The notes under the pieces were generated by a model. That model was not told the DNA's origin, did no database searches, and worked only from the letters and a program-made list of their open reading frames with translations. A program made the position numbers and the translations under genes. 64,000 nt of DNA from Tremella fuciformis (taxonomy: Eukaryota > Basidiomycota > Tremellomycetes > Tremellales > Tremellaceae), in NCBI GenBank assembly GCA_032768795.1, contig CP136500.1, positions 62,001 to 126,000 on the forward strand, in the 5' to 3' direction. The first letter of the stretch is position 1; every line of letters starts with the position of its first letter. Shown here piece by piece: positions 40,217 to 51,543 of this stretch.

Positions 40217-43200
40217 TTAGGCCCTGGTTGCTGCTTGGCCTCCTGGTTTCTCCGGGTTCTCCTTGTGGAACTTCTCAATGCTCGCCCAGGCTCCATCAAT
40301 GTTCCCTGCCGGTTCCCATGTCGTCGCCTCATCCGTTCCCTCATACCCGAGCCACTCCACCTTGTACTCCAATCGCCCTCTCCTTTTCCTCGAGTCGATG
40401 ATCCTCTTCACCTCGAATGATTCCCCTTCCTCGTCGACTTCCACAGGCCCTGGCGGATCGTATGTTTGTCCTGGGAGCGTCGGTGGCTCGAATACCTTGA
40501 GTCGGTCCACCAAAAAGACTGGATTGACCTTCATTGTGTCGGGCAACTCAAGCTTGTACGCGCTGCCCGCCTTTGCGATGATCCTGTAGGGTCCACACCA
40601 TTTCAAGTCGAGCTTCTTCGAGGGTCGTCGAGTTTGTATGTTTTCCATCGACAGCATCACTTGGTCCCCTACCTTCATCTCGGGGGCCTCCTGATGCTTG
40701 GCATTATACCCTCTAGCATATGCTTCATTGGCGAGCTCGATGTTCTTCTTGCACAACGCGTGCACCTCCTCGAGCGAAGCAAACTTCTCGACGACTGATG
40801 GGATCTCTTGAGCCTCTCCCTCGACGACGATGGATTCTGCCCACCTTGGGGCGTAGCCGAAATTTGCTTCAAACGGCGTCATCATGATTGCCGAATGCAT
40901 TGAGTTGTTGTACGCGAACGCCGCCCGCTGGAGAAGGGTAGCCCAGTTGTCTTGCTTGTAGTCGCAGAAGATCCTCAGGTATTGCTCGAGAGCTTGATTT
41001 GTCCTCTCTGTCTGCCCATCCGTCTGAGGGTGGAAGGCCGTCGAGAGGCTGACCTTGATGCCGAGGGTGTTGCACATTGCCCCCCACAGCTTGCTGGTGA
41101 ACTTGCTTCCTCTATCCGAGATGATGCTCGTGGGTAGCCCATGCTGCGCTACCACATTGTCGAGGACAAGGTCGACCAGGCCTGCCGTGTTGAGCCGAGT
41201 TGTCGTAGGGATGAAGATAGCCCATTTGGTGAGCCGGTCGACGACGACAAGGATCGAGTTGAAGCCCGAGCTGGCGGGAAGCTCCTCGATGAAGTCCATG
41301 GATATCGAGGACCATGGCCTGTCAGCAATCTCCAGGCTGTGTAACAGTCCATGGGGACGCTGACGCACCGGTTTGCACCGCTGACACACTGCACACCCTC
41401 TCACATACTTCTCCACATCCCGTCTTAGTCCCAACCAACAGTACTCCCTCCTAACCAGCTCCAGCATCTTCGCAACTCCAGGATGTCCAGCCAATTGCCC
41501 CTCGTGGTGATCCCGCATGACCTTTACTCTTGCCTGTTTGATGTCCGGGATGTAGAGTCGCCCGTTGATCCTGAGTAGGCCATCCTCGTCGAACTTGAAC
41601 TTGCTTGCCTCGTCGAGGCCCAGTCTTTTTGCCAGTGACCATGCCCTTGGGTTCTCCTCCTTCGTAATCCTCTTCTCCCCTCTTAACTCCCCAAGCTCCT
41701 CCAATGTATCCTTCAAGTCCTCATCTCCGCCCTGCCCTTCCTTCAATTCTCCTCGAGACAATCCCCTCAATTCTCCTTCCTCGTCTTCTTCTCCTTCTTC
41801 GTCTTCTCCTCCTTCTTCGTCTTCCACCAGCGCTCGCAACATGTAGCCCAGACTGGACGTGGCCGTACTCTCCTTGTCGAAGCTTGGCAGGGCTTGGACT
41901 AGCTCTGGTTCTGCGTCCTTGCCCTGTGGAATATAGTCGGCTCTCCTCGATAATGCATCCGGGTAGGCTGCCTTGGTTCCTGGTTGGTAGACGATCTTGT
42001 ATGAGAAGCCAGCTAGGGTATCCACCCATCTCGCAACTCGAGGGCTGAGTTTCTGTGGCTCCATCCAGTATGTGAGGTTGAGATGGTCGGTCAAGATCGT
42101 CGAGGTAACCTGCAGAAGGAGATGCCGACGCCGCTTGAAGGCCATGACGATCGCGAGGAACTCTTTCTCCGTGGTGGTGTAGTTGAGCTCCGCTCCTGAG
42201 AAGGCACCCGACTCGACTGCAACAGGGTGTTCTTGTCCTGTCGAGGAGTTCACCTGCGAGATGATGAACCCCCATCCGTAGACCGAGGCGTCTGTCTGGA
42301 TGATAGTCTCGAACGTCGGGTTGAAGTGAGCGATCACTGGTGCTTCGCTCATTCGCCTCTTGATCTCCTCGAACGCCCACTGCTGTCCATCTCCCCAATG
42401 GAAGTCGATATCCTTCCTTGTGAGGTGCGAGAGAGGCCCAGCGAGCTTGGAGAATTGCGGTACGAAGCGTCGGTAATAGCTCGCAAGACCGAGGAACCGT
42501 CGAGTTTCGTGTAGGTTTCGAGGGGTAGGGAAATTGCGAACACCCTCGACATACCCACTGTCAGCCTCGACCCCCTCGTGCGAGATGATGAAGCCCAAGA
42601 ACTTCACCTTAGTCTGCTCGAACTCCGACTTAGACGCCTTCACAAACAGTCCAGCCTTCCGCAACGCCTCCAGCACCGCCTTAGTCAATCTCCTAAGTTC
42701 CTCGAGGTTCTCCGCATGGATGAGAATGTCGTCGATGTAGATGATGACCCCTTTTCCCAGGAATTCGTGCAGGACTTCGTTCAAGAAGTGTTGGAACACG
42801 CTCGGCGCGTTCCGAAGTCCGTCTCGCACCACCAGTGACTCGAACATTCCTCGAGGGGTACGGAATGCTGTGAACTTCTCATGTCCAGGAGCCATTCGGA
42901 GCAGCTGGTATGCTCCCGGCAAGTCGAGCTTCGTGTAGTATCTCGACTTGGCTAGGTCGTCGGTCACTTGGGATATCAGGGGTAGTGGGTATGCGTCCGG
43001 TACCGTCATCTCATTGAGCTTGCGGTAGTTGACAACCATTCTCAGTTCTCCTTGGGCTTTCTTTGGTACGAAGAAGCTTGGTGAGCCATAGGGCGAGTTC
43101 GATGGTCGAATCCTTCCAGCCTTTCTCTCTCAATCCAGCAGCTTGTCGAGCGCATCCATCTGATCTGGGTTCAGGCTATACAGCGGGGCCACTCGTAGGT

Positions 43201-44296
43201 CGGCTCCAGGTTTAAGCGTGATGCGTAGGTCGTATTCTCTACTTGGAGCAAGCGTCTCTACCCCTCGTCGAGGATGAAAGACCTCGAGGTATTCGTGATA
43301 TCGCTCCGGGACAAGATGTTGCACAGCTGCTTCCTCTTCTGGGCTGAGTTCGTACTTGTCATAGTCGGGTAGAACGTCAATATATGCCTCTTTCTCGCTC
43401 AACTCCTCGGTCACTGTGCCGCATAGCTCGACTGTATTTCCCTGGTTCTGCTCCCATCGGTTGAATGGGAGCTCAATGCTGTTCGCCTTCGATCGCCTGC
43501 TCCTTCGTTTACTTTGTCGCCTTTCCGCCTTGATCTCCAATGTTCCTGATAGTCGCGAAACCTCGTCGAGGTTCTCTGATCCGTTCTCCTGGTCCGTCTC
43601 TTTCCCGCCTGTCCTCTTCCTTGTCGCCTTCTTCCTTCCAGCATCCAATATCACACCGTTCTCCTTCATCCAGTCATACCCCAACACTACGTCCGCTCCT
43701 GCCAATGTTGTCACACCTAACTCCTCCCTTCCTTCCCCGCCTAGGACTTTTACTGTTCCCGTCACTCCCTTTTCTACCTGTCCTGCCGAGCTTGGTTTAC
43801 CGTCAAAGAGGAGGAGTTGGCGGGGTCGAGGAAGTGGGTAGGAGGAGATGTGATGCCGTTCCACAAACAATGAGTCGACGAAGTTACCAGTGGCCCCGGT
43901 GTCGAGCAGCACCTTCACCCCGTCGACTTGATTGACGCTTCCTGACACGACAGCCTGCTCTCTGCCTAAACAGCAAACCTCACCACGAATGCATGCCTCC
44001 TCATCACTAGCTATTCCGTCCGTGGCAACCAGTGCCTTCTCATCTTTCGCTTCTTCGTCGAGGTTTGGGATTAAAGGTGATTGTGATACAGGGGGGTTGG
44101 GAGGTGAATGGGGAGGGGAGGTGGCCGAGAGGATGTCTTGATGGGGCCGCTGGACCTCTCGTATGTTCTCAGCGTCCCTCAAGCTTTTGGGTCCTCCTGC
44201 TTGACGATAGGTCGGCTGGGTGCAGGGCTGCCTCGAGGAACGGGAGGTCGTTGCCCGGGAACACAGGCATTGGCGAAGTGTCCGACCCCGCCGCAA
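40217..44296 (-). pseudogene. D Pol with one nonsense codon
   Basis: One frame from the gag overlap to the stop at 40217: protease VLLDTGATGNF; TGA at 43130-43132; reverse transcriptase (MVVNYRKLNEMTVPDAYPLP, YIDDILIHAE); RNase H (TDASVYGWGFIISQ); an acidic insert (EDEEGGEDEEGEEDEEGEL); HHCC; integrase (SMDFIEELP, SDRGSKFTSKLW, TDGQTERTN); and a chromodomain (EYKVEWLGYEGTDEATTWE). The TGA is one C to T change from CGA in TCG context. Around 42790-42850 the block that reads YRVMPFGL in G1 is FESLVVRDGL, which suggests two compensating frame errors. Not functional as it stands, but only lightly damaged. Confidence 0.88.
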
Positions 44297-45147
44297 CGGT
44301 AGCAGAGACGCTGCTCGTTCCTCCTCTGGCGTTCCGCTGGGTCGAGTCCTCCAGGAGGCGTTGGTCTGTAACCAAGCGGGCCACTAGGGGCTGGTGAAGG
44401 GCGCGCCGACGGGATTGGCGGGAGAGGGCGGTAGGTCGACGAGGCAGGGGGAGGAACTTGTCCCCGGGTAGTCGTAGCTGGCCGTCGTCGAGCTTCTTCG
44501 TACCGCTTGACCTCGGCCTTTTTCTCGGCCTCCCTTGCTCTGAGCCGGTTGTCCAACTTGATGACATAGGACTGAAGCTCTCCGAAGGTCTCCAGCTCCA
44601 CTGTGGTCCGAGCAACCTCGTCTCGAAGATTGTCTGAGAGGCCTTCAAGCGCCCTAGCTCTAGCTTGCTCGTTGGCTTCCCATCCCAAGACCGCCAGGTA
44701 CTCCCTAAGTTTCGCAAAGTACTCTGCCGCTGATCCGGTCTGCTTCAAGTCGAAGTATCGCCTCTGGGCGGTGCCCTTGATGTCGGGATCCCCGAAGTTG
44801 TCCCTCAAGTATCTCGATAGCCTCTGGAAGCTACTGATCTTCTCGTCGAGTTCTTCTCCCGACGCGAGAGGCTGGATAGCGTCTTGAACGAAGCCCCTAA
44901 GGAAGGAGATGGCGTAGATGACTTTGGACTCCTCTGTAAACTTCGAAGGCTGTAGGCAAAAGACGATGTTGCATTGCATGAGGAATCCTTCGAGTTTCTC
45001 CGGCTTAGAGCCATCGAAAGTGTCGGGCGGGTTGGCCTTGGGCTCGCTCGATGATGCGTTGGTTGAGGGAGTGGGTGAATTGGCTCGTCGAGCCTCGATG
45101 GCAACGAGTTGTTGCAGGATCTGAGCGAGGGAAGCCTGATCCGCCAT
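44179..45147 (-). CDS. D Gag
   Basis: 322 aa from ATG 45147 (MADQASLAQILQQLVAIEAR); upstream in-frame ATGs exist but lie close to the LTR. The Ty3-type gag domain (PDTFDGSKPEKLEGFLMQC, FLRGFVQDAIQPL, NFGDPDIKGTAQRR, GSAAEYFAKLREYLAVLGW) is followed by a coiled, charged segment, a Pro-rich linker and one CCHC knuckle, CYRCGGVGHFANAC. Intact. The last codons overlap pol by a -1 shift. Confidence 0.9.
   Translation of the reverse strand: MADQASLAQILQQLVAIEARRANSPTPSTNASSSEPKANPPDTFDGSKPEKLEGFLMQCNIVFCLQPSKFTEESKVIYAISFLRGFVQDAIQPLASGEELDEKISSFQRLSRYLRDNFGDPDIKGTAQRRYFDLKQTGSAAEYFAKLREYLAVLGWEANEQARARALEGLSDNLRDEVARTTVELETFGELQSYVIKLDNRLRAREAEKKAEVKRYEEARRRPATTTRGQVPPPASSTYRPLPPIPSARPSPAPSGPLGYRPTPPGGLDPAERQRRNEQRLCYRCGGVGHFANACVPGQRPPVPRGSPAPSRPIVKQEDPKA
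44185..44191 (-). promoter_or_regulatory. Candidate -1 frameshift heptamer in D
   Basis: On the minus strand the gag codons GAC CCA AAA GCT TGA contain C CCA AAA, fitting X XXY YYZ, one codon before the gag stop. Slipping back one base enters the pol frame (..PKSLRDAENI), which is the frame of the protease. Confidence 0.5.
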
Positions 45148-45309
45148 GTTGTTGGGTGTGCTAGACCGGCTAGCAGGAGGAAGTCGAAGGGACTGTGGTA
45201 AAGCTTGGTGCTCGTGGTTCGGGTTGAGTGATGTCGAACGTCGAGTCTCGGTGGGCATATGCCCCGGGTATGCGTGGTTGTGCGAAGAGGTAGTAGCACT
45301 CTCTGATAC

Positions 45310-45744
45310 TGTCACAATGCTGCGCTCTCCCGTTGGCAGAGGCCCTCTCGCACAATATCAGAGTCAAGGATAAAGGGTAAAGGGGTAGAAACGAGGTTGT
45401 CGAGGTAGGATCCTCGTCGAGGTTGGATCCTCGTCAAGGTTACAAGGTCGTCGAGGTAACAAGGTCGTCGAGGATACAGCGTGACTGCGACTCAGCCACA
45501 CTGCGTGCCACGGAGAGAGTGAGATTGTCAATGATGATCCATGAGACTCAATCAGAGAGTGCTGAAGAACTACGACGGGCGCCCGGGGCATCCTATATGA
45601 CTCTGCGCCTGCTTTCCGTCGTCGCGCGTTCATCCAACGTCTACTCCCTCGTCGAGGTTCTCCAGCCCGAGGTAGGTCACGTGTCGGCCACGTGAGAGGT
45701 GTCGGTCACGTGCGTAGGTCGTCGAGGGCGTGGCCGTCGTGACA
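45310..45744 (-). repeat. D 5' LTR
   Basis: 435 bp, about eight differences by eye from the 3' LTR, mostly transitions at CpG. Confidence 0.9.
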
Positions 45745-46263
45745 TATGCCAAGTATTATGATGCAAAGAGGCGGGAGGCACCGGTCTTGACAGTGGGTGA
45801 TATGGTCATGCTATCAATGGAGAACATCAAGACTTGTCGACCCTTGAAGAAGCTCAACATTAAATGGGGGGGACCATACAAGATCATCGCTAAGCCAGGG
45901 CCATCAACATACAAGCTCGAGTTACCAGCAACGATGAGGGTGCACCCGGTCTTCAATGTCACTCGTCTCAAGCCGTACCACCCAGCCACAATCCCTGGTC
46001 AGACCTACAAGCCGCCACCACCTGTGGAGGTAGATGATGAGGGCCCTAGCTACGAGGTGAAGAATGTTGTCGACTTGAGAAAAAGGGGCAGAAAGGTCAA
46101 GTACCGCGTCGAGTGGGTGGGGTACAAAGGAACGGATGAGGAGACAACTTGGGAGCCAGTGGAGAACATTACTGGTGCTCTCAAAAGCGTCGAGAGCTTC
46201 CACAGGAGGAACCCGGGGAAACCAAGAGCAATACGACGCATGGACTACTGGCGGAGACGATGA
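45745..46263 (+). pseudogene. Element E Pol: integrase C-end and chromodomain
   Basis: Opens abruptly after the D LTR as YAKYYDAKRREAPVLTVGD, then VMLSMENIKTCRPLKKL, KWGGPYKIIAKPG, TFNV-like VFNVTRLKPYHPATIPG and a chromodomain (KYRVEWVGYKGTDEETTWEP), stopping at 46263. The frame is undamaged but the rest of pol is absent. It is the 3' part of a plus-strand chromovirus that continues with antisense gene 46882-48530 and LTR 49620-50725. 46264-46582 shows no gene. Confidence 0.87.
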
Positions 46264-46582
46264 TCTGGATCGAGATTTGTCACCCAAGCTGAGTCCTATT
46301 CCTGCAATTCCATGTACAACAAGAACGACAAGGCATAATGAACGAGAGCTACAAGAACCATGTACAATATTCACATTCGGGAGCCCGCCACTGGCACGTT
46401 GTCGAACATTGGCCCTACCATCGCCCGCAGGTCCAGCCCGAGGAGATTCGCGTGTCGCCTTGCCTCTGCAAAGTGGTAGACTCCGTCACCTGGATTGGAC
46501 TGCGCCAGGGTGACATGGTGTTGAAGGACACCAACATCGAGTCTCGTCAAGGGTGTCCACGGCAGTCCAACCTGCGCGGACG

Positions 46583-46851
46583 CAACGGAAATAGGTGATC
46601 CGCTCACATGAGCTTGACTCATCTTCGAGTAGCCTCGTCAAGGCACACACATCCTCAACGAGGTTGTGCCTCGACGAGGTTCATCCTCGACGAGGCAGAG
46701 AAGCTGCCACCAACGATAACGCCGCTTATAACGCCGACACCCTCGACGACCTTGTAGAATGCCACCTGTTGCCCTCCTCATCACTCATAGCAAGTGCTGA
46801 GCGGGCAACAGGTGACCGGAATCCCATTGCCTCAGAGCTAAGATTCCGTCG
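46583..46851 (+). repeat. Solo Copia LTR (C1 type), target duplication GGACG
   Basis: 269 bp in the opposite orientation to C1, ends CAACGGAA..TTCCGTCG, flanked by GGACG at 46578-46582 and 46852-46856. The perfect duplication confirms that this LTR family ends at CGACGGAA rather than TG..CA. It lacks the 49-bp internal duplication of C1. Confidence 0.92.
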
Positions 46852-46881
46852 GGACGAGCGGACGGGAGTCGCCACGGGTGG

Positions 46882-48530
46882 TCAAACCAAGCTGCGAAGC
46901 CGTTTGACAAAGGCGGGCGGGGCGACAACGGGCGAGTCGATGGAGGTCAACGAGGAGGGACTAGCACCCGCAAACGTCACGGTGCGACAAGCACAGGGAG
47001 TCAAGGACGAGCCGGTAGGCCTGCGAGGACTCGGACTGGGATGGAATGTACAACCCGAGGCAGTGCCACAGGTGTAGCATTTCACCTTTGGTCCGGCCCC
47101 GTCGAGGACTCGACATGGCAGATCGTCCGCTTGACACCTCTGGCAACGGCGGCGACCGGTGAGGGTGCAGATAGGTTGCCCCTTTGCCTGGGCCTGTATA
47201 ATCAGCGAAGGAAACGATAGGGGGGCAATGTACGAGGGCCCAAGGCAGTGTTGGTTTGAGCCCCTACCGGATGACGGGTAGTATGGCCCTGGGGATGAGC
47301 GAGGGCCTTCTTGAGCGACGGACATACCGAAGAATGCCTGATCCTGGGCGTTCTTGCATCGAACTTGAGTGCCAGACTTGAGTAGCCTTGACGAGGCTTC
47401 ACTCCCTCCCTTGCTCGCTTCCAATCCCTCATCCTCCTCGGCATCCCCCTCCAGCTCATCCTCCGCTATGCTCCCCTCTGAGCCTGCGTCGTCCTCGGCG
47501 TCCGGTAGAGCGTCGGCAACTTCCGTTACCCCAAGGTATCGGGTGGATGCCGAGCGCAGGCGGGAGGAGTACATGCCGCTAGGAGGCGATGTACGGCGGC
47601 GCTTAGAGGCGATGTACGGCAGCGCTTAGAGGCGGGAGTGGACAGAAGGGGAGGAAGGGGAGGAGGAAGCGTCGGAAGAGGAGTGTTTCTGGGCAACTCG
47701 GGCGACTTGATTCGTTGACGACAACGAGTGATGCCCACTGGGGTTGGAGCACGAGAGGCGGGCGGAGTGGACGGAAGGGGAAGGGGGTACGGCGGATGGA
47801 TTGATGGGGGAACCGGTCCCACCACCTTGATAGGACCGAACGGACCGTGGTGAGGGCGGGTCGAACGGAAGGGAGAGCGCCTCTCGGTATCGCCCTTTGC
47901 CAGCAAAGGACGATACCGAGTGCTGGGAGGATGTAACAATGCCAATAACCTACCACATAGCTATTGCACTGTCCAGCAAATACCACTGCACCAAAAGGGT
48001 CACGATAACCCGAGTCTGACCGAGACTCGCGGTTTGTGGTACATATAGGCTTGCAAGGTGGCGGTGTCACGTCCGACGTGACAGAGGAGGAGGAGGGCGC
48101 AGGGGTGGAATGCCCACTCGAGGTTGACAAGGTAGCCCAGCTACCTTCTCGAGCAACGACATTGCCCTGGTACTCACGGATCTTGGCGTGGAAATCCGCA
48201 ACGGAGCGGAGGACGGCGGTTCGACCTAGCCATCAGTCCGGACAGCACGCGTAGGGATGCGCCCACCGCTTGGAACGGCACTAGCCGCGCTTGACCACAC
48301 GAGTTTGTCAACGTTGTCATCGACACCCTTGGTGGGTGTAGGCTCTGCAGAGCGAGGTCGGACAGCCCATGTGTGTCCCGGAGGGGAGAGCGGGGGCGGA
48401 CAGCAAGGGGGAGAGAGGCGGCGTTGTGGGGACGGGAGATGGGGATTTGGTCATGGCGACCAGGCGGAGAGGGTTGCCTCTCACAACAAGCTTGAGGGTG
48501 GGGTCGGCAGGGTCGGAGAACATGTAAGAC
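46882..48530 (-). pseudogene. Antisense Cys6 gene of element E, degenerate
   Basis: The best-supported part is the last three exons: one ending at 47338 (..QAFFG); a middle exon 47288-47234 (GPYYPSSGRGSNQHC..), matching the 20-codon exon of the D gene; and the last exon 47193-46882 with C-x2-C-x6-C-x11-C-x2-C-x5-C (CQRCQADDLPC..CYTCGTASGC). Upstream are Ser/Pro-rich and acidic stretches, a possible intron at about 47945-47915, and coherent frames back to about 48530 (VRGNPLRLVAMTKSP). Damage: a TAA at about 47634 in the long exon and a middle-exon donor displaced by one base. It lies antisense beyond the E chromodomain. The N-terminal limit is uncertain. Confidence 0.6.
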
Positions 48531-48589
48531 AAGGGATTGGAGAGTCAGGAGTGGACGAGTCGAGTAGCCTCGACGAGGGCGGTTAATAT

Positions 48590-49619
48590 CATTCTACGGC
48601 GGCATGGCGGTGACGGTGGGCAAAGAGGGCACTGGACGATGAGAGCAGGCAACACAACTTTTCACGACAAGTTTGTCGACTGTTACCCAGCAACAAGCAA
48701 CAGGATTGACAAAGGGCGTAGCGTAAAGCAGCAATCACCGGTTATCTCGCAGCGACTCCCGCATTGGGCAATTATTTCCCGGCCTCGTGGCCGAGATCGA
48801 CTCGAGGTCGACTTGCATACGCGCAAACTTCAGTGCGACACACCTACGGCTCAGCAACGGGCGAGATAGATCGCACACCGCACCACGCGTAGGGAGCCGA
48901 GTTGGGAGATAAGCAAGCTGCACACTACCTTTGCCCATGTGTCATGAACCGCATATTTGCCCTATCCAGCTCTAGTGGATATAGCTATTTCTCATATCTC
49001 CCTGTCTATTCATATATCTTTCTATCTATTTTGTCCTATTCTCTACCTATTGTACATAGAGTATATATATTCCAAGGGCAGGAGCAGAGACATACCTACA
49101 TAGAGATTTCGGGCAAACCTATATCAGTGATATAGGTAATTTTCTCTAGGTAGACTATATAAACCCTGTAGTTCGTTTGACATTGCTTTTCTTCTTCAGC
49201 GATGTATCTTGTACTTCCTTGTACAAAGTCACACAGTTGGTTCAAACCCAACAACCTCAGTACCCTCAGTCACTCTCGTTCAGACAAGTCAGAGACTACC
49301 CCCTCAACCCCCAAGGTCACTCCTCGTACATCCGACCCCAGCGTGACACCATGCGTCGCTCCGCGACGACGTCTAGACGTACGCCCCACCCACGTCTTGT
49401 GGCTAGCACCAGCTGCATGAGGACACAAACAGGCGACAAGGACGGATTGTCGACAAGACCACGCTCTGCCTACACGCCTAAAGACGCTCAAACTCAGCCC
49501 TGCGAGGAATGACCAAAAGATACGGCTTAGTGCGAGATGGGAGCAAAGGCCTAGGCCATACAAGCTGCCCCGTCGCGCCCGCCATCTTGCAGGAGCTCGA
49601 TTCCAGAAGGGGGGCAGAG
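48590..49619. other. Element E 3' interior, no supported gene
   Basis: The part at 48940-49200 is AT-rich with several TATATA motifs and a CTATATAAACCC box near 49156. At the right end, minus-strand 49585-49500 repeats the antisense leader of element F (ATG, then a 62-nt GTATGG..CGCAG possible intron), and AAGGGGGGCAGAG before 49620 is the polypurine tract. Confidence 0.5.
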
Positions 49620-50725
49620 TGTCGCGTCGGCCACGCCTCCATGATCACCAACGCATGCCTACGACCTTTGTCCTACCCAGCACGCCTGCTAGTTACGGGA
49701 GCATATTGTTGATGCTTGAGTACCTTTGACGACCCTCAAGAAGCCTCAGCGACTCTAGAGCTCAAGCCTTGCCAACGGCGTTTCAAGCAGAGAGCCCGAG
49801 TGTCATGAATGACACTGAAGCTGCACCAAGACCGAGCAAGACCGAGCCAAAGGAACGTGAGTCGGGCCCTTGTTGGCGCTCGCCGAAGCTTGCCACGACT
49901 CGTCAAGACCGACCCACACAAAATTACCGCATTCGTCGGACAAAAGGATGCATCTCTCGCATAGCTAAGTCCCGCCGTCACCACAGCTCTCGTTGACAGC
50001 AAGGAGCTCTTTGAGGCTCGCCGTGTTCGCCATGCTCGCCGTTGAAGAACAATAGGCCTCCTTGATGCTTACTCAGCAAGTTCGCCGGATGCGGCGAACT
50101 CGACTAAGGGAAACAAGAGAACAATGAGCTTGACGCACATTGGCCAAGAGCTCGCCAAGCTCGCAGAGACAGAGTTGCAGAGGCAACGGGACGGGCTGTA
50201 GGATACATAAGGCTTGCAGAGCCCTCGTAGAACTCCAGTACTCTCGCAGTTGAGTTGCATGGGACTACTCCCTCACTTACTCTCTCTCTCTTGCTCCGTC
50301 CTGCCGACAGCTGCTAAGGTCTAGCACTTGTCGGTCTGTCTTGCCTTGCCTAGCCAACCTCGGCTACCCTCGTCGACACTCGCTGAGACTCTACAAGTCC
50401 TCCAAGCCCTTGCCCTTCTCTCCTAGTCTCGCCCAGCCTCGCCGAAGTCGAAGAGTCTCGGTCACCCAGTGACGGGCCTTTGGACAGAGACAGAGAGGTA
50501 TCGTGACACCGAGGCGGTGCAGAGGATGGGCGAGCGTGATATATAGAGGCCGTAGGCCCATAGCCCGTCCTCATCACCATGGTATTGAGTCCCATGGATA
50601 GAGATTGACGGCGCAGCCGTGTTGTCGATACACGAGAGGCTGTAGGAGACACCTTCTCGTGGAGATAGAGCATTAGGATTGACAGACAGCGTGTCCTAGT
50701 CCACGACCGGCCTGGCCCCGTGACA
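49620..50725 (+). repeat. Element E 3' LTR (L4), split by a solo LTR
   Basis: TGTCGCGTCGGCC..GGCCCCGTGACA, the reverse of 15863-16266, about 393 bp once 49801-50513 is removed. Preceded by a polypurine tract, so it is the 3' LTR of plus-strand element E. 50726-51174 shows no supported gene. Confidence 0.85.
49801..50508 (+). repeat. Solo LTR, family L3, target duplication CCGAG
   Basis: 708 bp, TGTCATGAATGAC..ATCGTGACA, flanked by CCGAG at 49796-49800 and 50509-50513, inside the L4 LTR. Confidence 0.9.
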
Positions 50726-51182
50726 CCATGGCTGAGCCTCGCGAGATGTCGACCTTGCCTGGTCGACCGACATACTACCTCGTCCGTCCCTCTCTCTCTC
50801 CCTGCCTTTTTCCTCAGAAGGTGACGCTCACAAGGCTGATCAGACAGATCACGGCCATCTCCACCAGACCTGACAACCTAGACATGTCGTAAATCCACGC
50901 GCCGGTGAAGCAACGGACTCTGTGTGGAAGATCGGAACGCGGGGATGGAAGGGTAGGGCCTGCAGGAGATTCTGTGGAGCACGTCCGAATAGTGAGCTCT
51001 AGATGGCTGTACCCATCTTCCACCCGCATGATCATACATCATCTTGCGCTCCTTCAGTGTAGCTCGTCGCCCTTGCTCTCTCATTCTGCGCTATATCTCT
51101 TCGAGTAGGAAGATGAAGCTGATCTTGCAGGTAAATCTCCGGCAGTCACGACACATTTGCGCGCTACCTGAGCTATCCTTGC

Positions 51183-51543
51183 GGCAGTGGCTTGGGGGAG
51201 ACCACCCTTTCAGCTTCGGGGAGGTCACCTCCACACGCGCGCCATCTCAATTCTTGCAAGTTATACAGCATGCATAGAGCTGGAAAGTTGACAGTGCGAT
51301 CTACAAGGGTGCATGCATATACCCTCCAAGTTAGAGCGCGCAGATTCATGCATGGAAGCTTGCAGAGGAAGATGTCGCTCACAGCGCATAGGTTTCCCGC
51401 GGTGGTTTGGACTCCGTTGGTAACTGGGGGTGATCATTAAAGGTCTATCTGCCCGACACGCCCAGCAAAAAGATTGCCCGAAAAGGCAAAATGAGGGGTG
51501 ACCTCCCCGAAGATCAACGAGTGGTCTCCCCCAAGCCACTGCC
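51183..51543. mobile_element. hAT-type MITE, 361 bp
   Basis: Terminal inverted repeats of about 50 bp start GGCAGTGGCTTGGGGGAGAC, with an 8-bp mismatched centre and a second matching block CTTCGGGGAGGTCACC. The flanks are an exact 8-bp duplication ATCCTTGC (51175-51182, 51544-51551). An 8-bp duplication with CAGTG-type ends points to the hAT superfamily. No coding capacity, so it is non-autonomous. Confidence 0.88.

Larger units (their letters stand above)
37731..45744 (-). mobile_element. Chromovirus D (Ty3/Gypsy), near complete
   Basis: 8,014 bp, minus strand. The 435-bp LTRs at 37731-38165 (3') and 45310-45744 (5') differ at only a handful of bases. It has gag, pol with a chromodomain, and a long antisense gene between pol and the 3' LTR. 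Flanking pentamers are GGTTG (37726-37730) and TATGC (45745-45749), which do not match. Left neighbour is Copia RNase H and right neighbour is pol of element E, so the two ends probably come from different insertions joined by LTR recombination. Confidence 0.9.

Noticed and set aside
49245..49262. tRNA B-box-like GGTTCAAAC
   Set aside because: No A box, acceptor stem or terminator at suitable distance.
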